From Ophiura sarsii (Eukaryota; Echinodermata; Ophiuroidea; Amphilepidida; Ophiuridae), in assembly GCA_035610835.1 (NCBI GenBank), contig CM069458.1, forward strand, positions 33,629,449 through 33,693,448: a DNA stretch of 64,000 nt, in the 5' to 3' direction. Shown here one piece after another: positions 43,026 through 53,176 of this stretch (within the stretch, counting starts at the first letter, position 1; each line of letters starts with the position of its first letter). The notes beneath the pieces were generated by a model, which was not told the DNA's origin, ran no database searches, and was given only the letters and a program-made list of their open reading frames with translations. A program made the position numbers and the translations under genes.

Positions 43026-46000
43026 CTTTAATCAAATAATTGTGTCAATAATCAATCAATCAAATGGTCAAAAACAAAATTAATCAAGGAATCACTATAT
43101 CAATACGAAAATCGGTTGTTTATTTTTCAGCATTACCGGGCGCTATGGCAGGAGGACAGAGGGGTAAAAATCGCCCAGCGCCCGCTTATCTTGAGCCTTG
43201 GTTTTGATGATCCTTTTCAAAATATCTCCACAAATTAAATGAGTACCGAGCCAACTTGATTCATAATTAAAGACTAGAGCACTTGGTAGGTTAGTAAAGC
43301 AAACTGGCGGCAATCAAACATTTCATAAAAATAAATAAATCTATATGTCATGAATATGTATTACATGCATCCAAATCAAATCCCTTCATTTCACGATACG
43401 ATTTCATGAGAGCATTGTGTGTGGTCTAGTGGATAGCATGCAGGGTTCATGATACAAAGGTATTGAGTTCTAGCCCCGCTATAGCCAACATGTTTGTATC
43501 CTTGGGCAAGGTACTTAGTCTCATTTGCCTCGTCGATATTACAATCTAAGTGCTGATATTGTGTGCGCCGTGTCGGTAGCCCGGTATATGAAGCGAAGTG
43601 ATTGTGCCGATTTCCTAATGGCAGCAAAAACCAGTGGTTCGAAGGCACATAGAAATGGTGGTACCGTGCATCGGAAGAGCAATACCCGAGCACGTTACAA
43701 AGGTTACAGACTCTTTCGTAAAGAGTAGGGGATCATCCCGGTCTGTATCTGTTCACACATCTAACGGACCCAAATGGAAATAAGCTTGGATTATCCAGGG
43801 TCGTAGGACCCAAATGATCTCAAATCAAATCACTAGAAGCACTGTTCACTAAATGCTAAACTTATCCTCAAACAAGATATCAAAAATAACTTCACACCAC
43901 TGGTGCCTTTCATTTACTGTTTGATCTTTGAATATTGTACCCACCTTGCTGACCAAATTACCAGGATTTGGACGAAAGTGCAGCGGATCGTTCTCGGATG
44001 GCAGTCCGGTATTGGCTACCTTGACCAGCTTGTCCAGCTGGTACTGAAGCTTGTGGTCAATTGGCCGCATCTTCTCGATGACTGTGCGGGCTTCCACAAT
44101 ACGCTCTATGGCAGTGTCTCCGGCGATCTCTTGACCATTCACTTTTTGCAGCATGATGTAGGTCAAGTTGGTGAGGTAGCTGAGTAAATAAATAATAAAA
44201 ATCATAAGAATATTAAACCATAAGCTAATGTATTATTGTTCCAGCTTTTATTCCCTTAATTGCAGATCAATTAACATTGTTTCAATCTGGACTCTTTGAC
44301 AATATGATACAATCCTTATGTTACCTAGCAATAGCATTGATTGTCAATAAATGAGATTGTGATGTTTCGAGAGAAATTAGACAAACCAATACACGCGACT
44401 GATATTGATGCATGAATAATGGCACCACCCGCAGGGGGAGTGTCATTGTGAGCACATCAACATATGAGAGAGTGCATTGAATTTTGTAATTTTTCGAGAA
44501 ACAAAACATATACGCATGTATTGACCTAAATCATACACGACACTAAACAAATCAAAACTTGAGCATAACTTTGATCCATGCAATAACGAATAAAAACATG
44601 TTAACAACTTTGGCAACTTTGCTAACATCCGCAGTAAAAATCGACGAACCCACGATGCTTAAACAACTGATAAAAACAAAGCGTGTGGTGCACGCATTGA
44701 GCGGCGCACATGCGGAGTGCATTGGACACTTTAAATGTACTCCACGCATTTAGTTTCTTGCTTTCTGATTGGCTCGTCACTACAAAGAGTGTATGAATAT
44801 GTTCATAGCATGCCAAGCCTAAACAACCCGGCTTCCTCCCATGCTCAACCAAACAATTTGAGTTATGGGGTCTACCTGTCTATCTTACAGTGGTTCTGAT
44901 TGGTTCATTACAAGATGTACTCATATGAATAGCCAATTCAAATGCAGCTTGTAAAATGTTTCACTCCAATCTTTATCAGGAATACAATTATTCTAACACT
45001 GTCTCTGATTGGTGCAATAAATGATGTATCTATCTTTCTGACCAATCGGCCGGTAGTTCTCAGGGGGTTAACGCAGAAACCCCTATGCATTTTCTAGAAT
45101 GAAACAGGGGTTTCCATTACCAATCTGTTACGCTCTCGACATTATAGATGGGATGACAGGTGACGTCACACCAGGCAAAACGTGGCTAGTTGCTATTGTT
45201 CTTTGCCCGGCAGTTTGCGCGCGCATCATGTTTTGTTTAGGACCCGTGCTTTTAAAACTCGCGCCAAAGCATTATAAAGGGCAATACGGCATAGCGGACA
45301 GTGTTGTGGTCATATGCTGTTCCCTAAAGCGTGTATCGACAGTCCAGTCCCTTCGCCCGTTGCGTTTGTTGATAAACATTGGATGTAAACAACGGTCACC
45401 TCATCTATAGAATTGCATCTTGAAAACGACATCCAGTCATCACACAGAATTCTCAAACAGAATATAACTTCCAATAAAATAGAAACACAAAGTAGTGTGC
45501 AATTACATCAACGAATCTACTTTACTGATAATGTCACCAATCACTGAGAGACAGGTGAATATTAACACTTTCCACGCAGCTATTAGTTTTGCCATACACA
45601 AAACAGATTTGTCAGAAACCTCTCCCAACTGTCAAAGTCTATCTCAATACTTACTGAACCAACACTAGCCGTATTTGTACTTATTTCAATGCATTTCACA
45701 TGGTGATTCCAATTATATATGACATGATCAAGCGAAATGAGTCGCGTGTCGGCAGTTTTAAATTTTGATATTTGGCCATCATTTAATAAATGCAAGTGAA
45801 AAATTCTACAGTAGGGTCCAAACCCTACTAAAATCGAACTTCTAGTTTAAACAATTTACCAACTGAGAAAACAAAGTAAAACATAAGAATTTGTGACTTC
45901 TTTTTACCTATAACTCAAAATCAATATTCCCGACATACGACTCATTCCATTTGATCGCGTCACATATGGTAATGAATTAACAATTTTGACAATTTGAAAC

Positions 46001-49000
46001 ATTTTGTGACATTTTGGAATGTTGTCTGAAGACACCTGCCGCGTGGAAAGTGTCTGTTGGGATCCAATTGATGGATTTTTCCACCCCTGAACTTTACTGA
46101 AGGCTAGCTTTATTTCAACATAAACCATCAAATTTGAACTTGTTATTTAAGCATTTAGAGCAGGCTCTCTCAACTGGTGGCGCACTTGTGGCGCATCAAG
46201 GCATCATAAGTGGTGCGAGAGTGGTTATAAATAAAATTTTCAACCACTGACCGTCCACGAGAAAAAAACTTGCCCTTCCACCACATCGAGCCCTGTTTTC
46301 CTCTGAAAAATAACTTTAATTGTAAATTCTACAAAAATATGACCAACGAGAGGCGATTTAAGTCAGTTAAAAAAAAACACCCAGGAGCTTCAGGGACCGC
46401 CAGGGCTTCGCCCCTGGACCCCAAGTGGAGCTTAGACAAGTTGGTTACTAAAATGTGGAGCATCAGTCATTCTAGTTGAGAAAGCCTGATGATTTAGAGG
46501 AATTTGATCATTCATGGCTTTAAAATGGAATACACATATTCACCACACACAGAAATACTGAAATTGAGGATCTAGTCTCTAGTGTGAAGGCTGGCAGATA
46601 TAGCTGCCAGATGTTATGCATATATGGTAATGTGTTAAGCCATTGATAAAAAGTCAAGTAACTGAAGGCAGCTATTGTAGATGAGTCTTGCGTTTACACT
46701 CTTTTCCAATAGAAATGGACCGCATCTGCAACAGCTGCCACCTGTTATATTTACTGGTGCTCTCTGGGCAGGCCCTTGTGAATGACAATCTCACTAATGG
46801 CAGCCATTACTGATTAGGGCCTGGAGCCACTAAACCCTGGGAATAGTATTAATGATGTGTTGATTTTCAAAAGAAAATCCACATGTGCCGGAACCTTGAA
46901 CCATTAACATGGGACCTTGTTAAAGTGAAATCCTCAGGCTCAAAACATGTTTATCAGGATAATGTTGTATGTGACTAGGAGGCATGAGTCCCATGGAAGG
47001 GCCGGGCCATTCAACCTTTTTTACTTATTGAAAGTTGTGTCATCTATTTCTCAAAAGGGCTTCGGAAATTATTTGCAATTTCTTTTAAACAACCTTAGCT
47101 TTAAATTGAACCATTTTTGTGATTTTTTTTAATTTTAGAAAAATTACGAACTGAAGCAGTCTTAGGTCATAAAACTTAACTTTGTTAATCTAACTGTGAC
47201 AGTGACGTCAAAATGTAATCTAGTGATTGATGCAGCGTTAACGCATGATTGCAGGGATCGGTGTCTGATATTGGGTGTGGGTAATATCACTGTGCATTAC
47301 AATAATGTGTGCAATGATAAGGCAAAAAAAGAAGTTATGTTGTCCTCCCCAGCTCTCAAGAGAAGGGACGGGCGGCTTTTTTATTTATTTATTTTCATTT
47401 TGTTATACCAGCGGAAGCTCAAAGTTCAGCCAACAAGAAGTTGAAATCACACAAAGAGTCGCACATTATATGTTATAAACACTTAGTTTAATATTCAATG
47501 CTATTTACACTGTTAAAATAAAATAAAATCAGGAAAAATAAATTAAAATTGGAGCGGCCCTAAATCTGACGGGCGGGTGGTCGAGGACAACATAACATTT
47601 TGTTCATGCCTAACACAAGTTCACTCGGAAAATGCTCTGACGTCACTGCACAGAGGTAGACATACAAATTGTAGACTACAGTTTAACATATGTGAGGATA
47701 GAAACTGCATTTGTGTGGTCACATCACTGTCTCAAGGAACTGACATTGACCACATAATGAGACCTGATGCCTACTTACTTCATAAGGATTAAGGATTAAT
47801 CTGATAGGAGTTGTTCTTTTTAATCTTAAGCTTTAAACTGTGCTAAAGGAAAATGTTTAAGAATACATAGGTGATCTTTACAAATACATAGGTGATCTTT
47901 ACAAATTAGGACCCATGTCTCACTTTTTTGTTTTGCTCAACTTAAGAAAAAAACTTTCATATCAACTGGGCTTAAGAAGGAATCACTCTTCATAATATTA
48001 AGTACCCTTAGGATTGAAATGAGGTCTGTTCCCTGATCTTATTCCGGATTTGAATCGCTGATTTGTCATGCTTTAACATAATAGCACAACTGAGAATTGA
48101 TTACTTTAATGTGTCTTAAAAGTCTCAAAAATTTCACTTCAAAATCAATATATATATTTATTTTTTTGGCAACTCAATCGGTCTGTATCTCTACTGCCTT
48201 GGCAAATTTGTGCAGGTTTTTAGGAGGCAAGTCAAATGGATCATCTTCGTAATAATATAGTTGCATTTCTTATTAAATTACTAACTGACCTTAGCATAAA
48301 TTTTGATACATTTTACGGATTGTTAGAAGAGTACACATTTGCTTGTTCATATAGTTCCATTCTGCACCTGTTTTAGTAGCATTTGTTGTTGCTTTGCATT
48401 CAAATGAACTTTGACCTTAACTGACCTTAGCAGCATTTGATATTTGACCTCCAAGAAACTGATGCCTTTACTCGTTGATATGTCCCCATTCTGCACATGT
48501 TTAAGTACACCCTGTATCTGTGTGGTTACCTGGGTCGTCTGATGGGGAGAATAAAGACAAAAATGCAAGATATAAAACAAATTATTAATAAGACTGGTTT
48601 GGGTGGTTTTCCTCCTTTTTGTAGGCCAGTTTTCCCTCTTTTTTGTGGAGGGAGTTGTTTTGCATGTGTTTCTTTTGGCATATTTTTTTCTATTTTTAAA
48701 TTAAAAATATGGGAAACAAAAATATTGAAAATTAGCAGCTGCAGCTACATGTATGACGATTAAATAAGTTCGCCTTGATAAGTCAGTACCATTGGGCCTC
48801 AAAACAAGAAATGAAAAGGGCATGCAATTTAAGGCAATTTGAAAGGGGCACCAACTTTCTCCAAGGCAATTATGTACTTTTGAACAGAGTGAAAACAGCC
48901 AGAAATTGAGGGCATCGAGGCAACTAGGTGGGGCATCGAAGGCAATTGCCTTTGATGCCTTTGATTAATTTGAGCCCTGAGTACCATCATCCACTTAAAT

Positions 49001-49727
49001 TGGGAGTTGTACACAACGAACCTCTCTGAAAATGTCTATACCTGGATTGCTCCTAAATATGACTCCCGTCTGAAACAAACCAATCCTCTGCTGTTACTGC
49101 TTTAATCTGTGGTGTAAACCGCGGAAGAGTACCCCTAATATCTGGAAAATTGTGCCAAGCCCTTGTTTCGACCATCTTGACTGAGAAATGTTACTTTCTG
49201 ATCAAGAGAATCTACCCAAACTTAGATGTTCCGTAAGTGACTTTTGTTACAGCCATGGCCTTATTATTGTCAACATGCCTTCTAGACTAGTAGTAGAAAT
49301 CGTGCTTAAACATTCAATGTTACGCTTTATTCCCTTGCATCACTTTCAATTCATTCATGTTTGTTGGATTCAGTAGTCACCCACAATTTGCAATAGGGCA
49401 GTGACGTAGCTAGGGGGGGGGGGGCAGGGGGCAGGGGAACCATGCCCCCCACCCAATATCATTAGTCTGTCGGTTGAGATTGGTTCTCTTGGTTCATTTG
49501 ACTTTGGGAATCATGGAATATGACTGTCAAATTAGTTGCCGATTTAGTCTTGTCGGTTCACTTTTATTTCTTGCCCTTCCAATGAGAAAAACCCTTGCCA
49601 CTGCAATGGGGAAAGTAGAATGTCAAATGTTAATATTCAAGTTCCTGCTGGAGGTACTTTCTGAGTATTTTGTGAACCTTACCTGACTAGAGATGCCTTG
49701 TAGCAATCCCAGCAGCTTTGACACATC
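42923..49727 (-). CDS. NGDN: Neuroguidin (NGDN), four internal exons recovered
   Basis: Read on the minus strand, exons at 49,683-49,727, 48,426-48,538, 43,945-44,179 and 42,923-43,025 join in matching phases (0-0, 0-2, 2-0, 0-1) at GT-AG sites. They give about 165 continuous residues. These follow the order of animal neuroguidin: LLGLLQGISSQ, KGISFLEVKYQMLL, ARTVIEKMRPIDHKLQYQLD, SENDPLHFRPNP and KYVPPRVAAMHY. The first three exons cover the Sas10/Utp3/C1D domain. Known family members act in nucleolar small-subunit processing and bind eIF4E in translational repression. The start-codon exon was not found upstream of 49,727, and the Arg/Lys-rich C-terminal exons were not found down to about 30 kb. 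The gene is therefore partial here by detection. Introns are packed with transposons. Confidence 0.88.
43414..43482 (+). repeat. tRNA-like SINE head in NGDN intron
   Basis: The A box TGGTCTAGTGG (43,422-43,432) and B-box-like GAGTTCTAGCCCC (about 43,465) are spaced as in a tRNA, with TTCATGA at the anticodon position. The cloverleaf is imperfect, so a tRNA-derived SINE is more likely than a gene. Confidence 0.5.
43945..44179 (-). CDS. NGDN: NGDN exon: core of Sas10/C1D domain
   Basis: The exon begins after TTATTTACTCAG, completes the Ser codon split with the previous exon, and reads YLTNLTYIML, AIERIVEARTVIEKMRPID, YQLDKLVKVANTG, then NDPLHFRPNPGNLVSK. The donor is CAAG|GTGGGT. Codons are GC-richer than the surroundings (CGCCGGAGAC, GGACAAGCTGG). 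It aligns without gaps to the human neuroguidin segment around ENDPLRFKPHP. Confidence 0.92.
44760..45175. promoter_or_regulatory. CCAAT-box cluster and palindromic CRE in NGDN intron
   Basis: Four CCAAT/ATTGG boxes occur within 300 bases: TGATTGGC (about 44,766), TGATTGGT (about 44,896 and 45,007) and ACCAATCGG (about 45,042). A palindromic cAMP-response element, GGTGACGTCACACC, follows at 45,159-45,172. GC-rich sequence with GCGCGCGC lies at about 45,217. The first three boxes sit in similar local contexts. NF-Y plus CREB sites are typical of promoters, but I see no gene start nearby, so function is inference only. Confidence 0.3.
45563..46053 (+). mobile_element. ACACTTTCCACGC element with nested MITE
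   Basis: AACACTTTCCACGC at the left and GCGTGGAAAGTGT at the right are inverted. It is the reverse complement of 19,482-19,713 apart from about 247 bases inserted at about 45,717-45,966, next to ATAT. Confidence 0.75.
45717..45966 (+). mobile_element. Nested MITE, GAGTCG.GTGTCGG ends
   Basis: GACATGATCAAGCGAAATGA and GTCGCGTGTCGG at the left are mirrored by CCCGACATACGAC and TCATTCCATTTGATCGCGTC at the right. The host sequence on both sides (GGTGATTCCAA / ATGGTAATGAA) is continuous in the 19.5-kb copy, which proves insertion. ATAT flanks it. A truncated copy is at 2,452-2,653. Confidence 0.82.
46161..46488. mobile_element. hAT-type MITE, sister of 35,421-35,774
   Basis: The ends are CAGGCTCTCTCAACTGG and AGTTGAGAAAGCCTG. 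ATTTAGAG occurs just before the left end (46,153-46,160) and at 46,492-46,499, three bases past the right end, as an 8-bp target duplication. Shared interior blocks include GTGGCGCATCAAGG and GTTGGTTACTAAAATGTGG. Confidence 0.85.
46489..47317. other. NGDN intron, no other feature seen
   Basis: Unique-looking AT-rich sequence within the large intron between the 48.4-kb and 44.2-kb exons. Confidence 0.5.
47318..47615. mobile_element. MITE, AGTTATGTTGTCCTC ends
   Basis: AAGGCAAAAAAAGAAG then TTATGTTGTCCTC at the left is mirrored by GAGGACAACATAA then CATTTTGTTCATGCCTTA-like sequence at the right. GGGACGGGCGGC and GACGGGCGGGTGG lie inside. Confidence 0.7.
47616..48280. other. NGDN intron; 20-bp direct repeat
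   Basis: ATAGGTGATCTTTACAAAT(A) occurs twice in tandem at about 47,868-47,906. Nothing else is supported. Confidence 0.5.
48283..48410 (-). pseudogene. Decayed tandem copy of the 48.4-kb NGDN exon
   Basis: The 128 bases after the functional exon repeat it in order on the minus strand. AACAGGTGCAGAATGGAAC and ATATGAACAAGC match AACATGTGCAGAATGGGGA and ATATCAACGAGT. The donor GCTAAGGTCAGTTA is kept at about 48,290. The translation runs LLKQVQNGTI and then hits TGA where the active exon has TCA. This is a duplicated exon that lost its frame. Confidence 0.72.
48426..48538 (-). CDS. NGDN: NGDN exon: KGISFLEVK segment
   Basis: The acceptor is TTCTCCCCATCAG, followed by TTQVTTQIQGVLKHVQNG, then GISFLEVKYQMLL. 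The donor is CTAAG|GTCAGT, in phase 2. The (T/S)KG(I/L)SFLEVK motif is diagnostic of neuroguidin. I chose the earlier acceptor at 48,539 over the in-frame ATACAG at 48,512 because it restores residues that align with the human protein. Confidence 0.9.
48539..49682. other. NGDN intron with a dispersed repeat
   Basis: About 48,795-48,985 is a complete copy of the CTCAAAA.AAGAAATG...GAGGGCATCGAGGC...AATTTGAGCCCTG repeat. A poly(G) run lies at about 49,414-49,424. No other coding signal is seen. Confidence 0.6.
48795..48985. mobile_element. hAT-like MITE (CTCAAA...TTTGAGCCCTG)
   Basis: It contains GGGCATGCAATTTAAGGCAA, AACAGCCAGAAATTGAGGGC and AATTGCCTTTGATGCC, shared with 31,384-31,792 and with the copy split at 51,105. 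The right end AATTTGAGCCCTG is the inverse of CAGTCCTCAAAAT at 51,043. Confidence 0.65.
49683..49727 (-). CDS. NGDN: NGDN exon: DVSKLLGLLQGISSQ
   Basis: A 45-base exon in phase 0 on both sides, between TAAGAAAACAG and CAG|GTAAGG. It encodes the first helix region of the family (LLxxLQ). The exon is too short to identify alone; its position, strand and phase with the next exon support it. Confidence 0.75.
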
Positions 49728-49820
49728 CTGTTTTCTTACCTACATGAATAGCAAACAAATGGAAAAAACACACTATCATTGAGGACATCTTATATGGGTA
49801 GGTCGTCTCTGGGCTAAGCC

Positions 49821-50090
49821 TAAGGCTGTGACTTATACCCGGGTACCCGCTCGCTATTCCCGGTACCCGGGTACCAAATTAGGTACCCGAATACCCGAAA
49901 TGTAAAAAAAGAAATTTAGTACAAATTTGTCCCCCAAATGACATATTTTATGTGTCATTTTGGGGACAAATGTGTAATTTTGTTTAAAAAAACAACTTTT
50001 TTTGGTGTATATTTTCAGGTATCCGGGTACCCGCCTGAAAAACGGGTCTGGTACCCGGGTAGGAAACTACCCGTGCATTTACAGCCTTAG
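49821..50090. mobile_element. MITE with TAAGGCTGT ends and GGTACCCGGGTA motifs
   Basis: TAAGGCTGTGACTTATACCC and the right-end inverse ACCCGTGCATTTACAGCCTTA form the ends. CCCGGGTACCCG-type palindromes recur at both sides. A smaller hairpin (TTTGTCCCCCAAATGACAT with its inverse) sits in the centre. Confidence 0.75.
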
Positions 50091-50163
50091 TCTGGGCAAA
50101 CAAACCTTTTTTTGCCTAACACCACAGAGTTCTGTGTAATTGTTGGACATGCTTTTCAATGGG

Positions 50164-50506
50164 AAATAAAAGAACTATGCCGCTTCGATGATGCTACAAC
50201 GAGGTTAGCGCTTATTCAGTTTAGAACAACACTAATTCCAACAATGCATGCGTAATGTGAACGAGGCTATGAGCGTAGTTTGCGGAAACCCGGAAGTGTG
50301 CACCAGACGCTTTCAGAAAATGGCCGCGTGTCCTGACTGGTCAATCATGAAATTGTCATGCGCATGCATGCACATTTGTTCGCACATTTCATGCAGGCTC
50401 CGCGAACAACAACATGCTCGTGTGAAATAGCTTGATTTCTCGTCCATAGCATTTAGCATTATATATAACAGTGACTATAGCTATGGAGTCTGTCATAGCC
50501 TATAGC
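50164..50506. promoter_or_regulatory. Possible NGDN promoter region
   Basis: A patch richer in CG than its surroundings, about 0.6 kb upstream of the first NGDN exon found. CCCGGAAGTG at 50,289-50,298 is a consensus ETS/GABP site, common in TATA-less housekeeping promoters. AAAATGGCCGCG lies 30 bases on. I could not locate the initiator codon of NGDN in this interval. Confidence 0.3.
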
Positions 50507-50898
50507 TAAGGCCAAGTAAAAACAACAACTAATTTCTCGTCCGAACTTTTTGAAAAACGAAGGATACAGGCACTTTTTTCTTCTTTCCTTTTTTTTCAAA
50601 ATTGCCGATCCAAGATGGCGGAGGATTTGATGCATTTGGATAGACTTATCATAGAATTAATAATAGCGTCATAGGTAGTGTTTACTCCACCTGTGCATAG
50701 ACTGCAAAAGAGAATATTTTCACGATTGAGAAAAAGTGCAGATTGTGAAAATGACTCGGATTTTCGAAAATTTCTTGAAAAAGGCAATGACAAAATAGAA
50801 TTTAAAAAAACACACACACACACACACAAATCTTGATGTGGCAGACAAAACGGATGCGCGCGAGGACAAGAAACTACTATATATTTTATTTGGCCTAA
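50507..50898. mobile_element. MITE, TAAGGCCAA.TAAAAA ends
   Basis: GGCCAAGTAAAAACAAC and TTTCTCGTCC at the left are mirrored by GGACAAGAAACTAC and TATTTGGCCTAA at the right. A sister copy lies at 59,060-59,421. A (CA)n run lies at about 50,811-50,828, and a YY1-like AAGATGGCGG at 50,612 lies inside the element. Confidence 0.75.
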
Positions 50899-51104
50899 AT
50901 AGCACACAAACACATGCATCATATTTTTGCTGTGCACTTTAGGGGGATAAGGTCTGCAACTTTACGTATACATACAACTCCTAAGCAAACTCAGTTGTTA
51001 ATAGCTTTCTGAGCTGAAACTAAAGGAAGTGATGTTGTCATGCAGTCCTCAAAATAAGAATAAAGAGGGCATGCAATTTAAGGCAATATGAAATGGGCGC
51101 CAAC

Positions 51105-53168
51105 CAGGGTTCGAATTCAATCATTTTTTTTGCATAGCAGTTTGTGCTATGCAAATATATTTTTGTATAGCAGTTTCCAAATTTTGCATAGCAGGTATTT
51201 TGCTATGCAAAATTTGTTTTGTATAGCAAGTACACAATTTTGGATAGCAGGTTTTTTTTGTGTGTGTACGAGCACATGCTCTGGTGGTAAGTGCAAACTT
51301 ACAGATTGAAGGTAAACCCTAAAACATAATGCGCATTTCAACTTCACCACCTTTTCATTGTTCCCCTGCCAACTCGTGAAACTAGGATGTGCCCGCCATG
51401 GGTTTTGGCACTTTTGAGAAGCTTTTTTCAATTACCCTTACTTTGATGGTCAAGAAAAAATATTTATATTAAACAAGTTACAAGCATTTAAACATTTCCT
51501 TTAACATAGGCTTTCAATTGAAATAGTCACGACTTGTGAATCCTCCTGGCTGGGAGATCAACTAAATGAGGTCAAAGGTCACATAGGGGTCATGTTCCCC
51601 AGTGTTCATGTTACTTGTCTCCAAGTTTGAGGTCAATCAGGCAACTTTTTTGATTTGACCTCTGGATGACCTTTGACCTCAGATGACCTCTAATTTATTT
51701 AGACATGTTCAACTGGTGTTCATATTTCTTTTCTCCAAGTTTTGAGTCAATCGGGCAACTTTTACGATTTGACCTCTGATGACCTATGAAAATTAGACCC
51801 AAAAAAATGTTCACCCGGTATTCATGTTTCTTTTCTCCAAGTTTGAAGTCAATTGGGCAATTTTTACGATTTGACCTCTGGATGACCTTTGACCTCGGAT
51901 GACCTCTTATTTATTTTAGACATGTTCACCCGGTGTTCATGTTTCTTTTCTCCAAGTTTGAAGTCAATCGGGCAACTTTTACGATTTGACCCCTGGATGA
52001 CCTTTGACCTCAGATGACCTATGCAAATTAGACCCCCCCCCCCACCCCCAAAAAGCTAGTTTTTTACCATGGTCTACCTATCGCTGAAGGTTTGAAGTCA
52101 ATCCGTCCATCCGTTCAAAAGATACAGCATGCAGGGAAAAGGCTAACCAAAAGGCACACACGAACACACCCCCCCCCCCCCTGACATGACAAAATCCCCT
52201 TTTGGTTTTACAAACCAGGGAAGTAAAAAAGAAACTTTAAATCCAAATATATCCCTTACCCTTAATAAGTTTGTAACCACATAATTGATACGCCCTGAAA
52301 GTATATTTAATAAGAGACATTTCAGTTTTTAAAAGAACTCACCCCCCCCCCCCCCCCGTGTCCCCGTTTGACCATGTGACCCCACCCATGACGTCAACAG
52401 GGGATTCCCTTGTTTTTATGAATGAAAAAACGTTGTGTACATTTACCAAATATGGTTCATTATGTTGATGACATCGGGTTATCCAATTACTGTCAAGAAT
52501 TGTGTTGCCATATAAGGAATGATTGACCTCACTCACTAAACTGGGAAACCCGTTTGGGAATCCCCAGCATGCGGTGGCCAACATTAACACATTACATGCT
52601 AGATATGCTTATCTCACAATAGCGGCAGGGCCTGAGCTACACTATTTATTAACAATTTAAAAGAGGTATTTAATCCACAATAAAAAAAACTGAGAACCTT
52701 CAATGAATGAATAAAGATGAAAGATTAATTGTATGGAAAATAAAATGAGTAAAAACACTTGGAAGAATTTATTTGAGGTGTTCAGTTAGATCAATATTCA
52801 ATACAGCTATAGCATTCGAATGGCTATTATATTAAATATTATTTTTTGCGACCGCGCGAGAGTTTATAATGTTGGAATTTAAATCAGACGGTGAAATGAA
52901 TGGCAAAAACTGATGTCAATCAATTAAAATCTCAAACTGTATTATTATAATGTTCCATTATTGGGCTTAAACACTCGTTTATGATGTTTTAATTGTAAAA
53001 AGTTGGTCCGTCGGACAACAAACTTGGTAAAATGGGTTGTCCGATTATTAAATTAATTCACAGAAAATAATGCATCGCACTGTTAGCGATGCATTTTGGA
53101 CAATTGCGTAGCAGTTTGTGGAAATTGTGTAGCATTTAGCGATGCGATACCGTCGAATTCGAACACTG
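51105..53168. mobile_element. 2.06-kb hAT-type element, perfect 8-bp TSD
   Basis: The ends CAGGGTTCGAATTC and GAATTCGAACACTG are inverted, and GCGCCAAC stands at 51,097-51,104 and 53,169-53,176. It is inserted in a copy of the GAGGGCATGCAATTTAAGG repeat, whose two halves continue on either side. Subterminal TGCATAGCAG/TGCTATGCAA units are repeated at the left and GCGATGCA/TGTAGC units at the right, as expected for transposase-binding repeats. No transposase ORF remains. Confidence 0.9.
51555..52045 (+). repeat. Minisatellite of DR1-like TGACCTTTGACCT units
   Basis: About four units of 110-130 bases carry GTTCATGTTTCTTTTCTCC, AAGTTTGAAGTCAAT.GGGCAA and GATTTGACCTCTGGATGACC, then TTTGACCTC.GATGACCT. 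Each full unit holds TGACCTTTGACCT, the inverse of AGGTCAAAGGTCA. The array lies in the hAT-type element and is followed by poly(C) at about 52,027. Confidence 0.8.
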
Positions 53169-53176
53169 GCGCCAAC

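Noticed and set aside
43525..43728. 67-codon plus-strand frame in the NGDN intron
   Set aside because: It sits within SINE-like sequence and has no recognisable domain.
50609..50625. AAGATGGCGGAGG, a YY1-like start-site motif and possible gene start
   Set aside because: It lies inside the TAAGGCCAA MITE at 50,507-50,898 and the frame closes after 19 codons.
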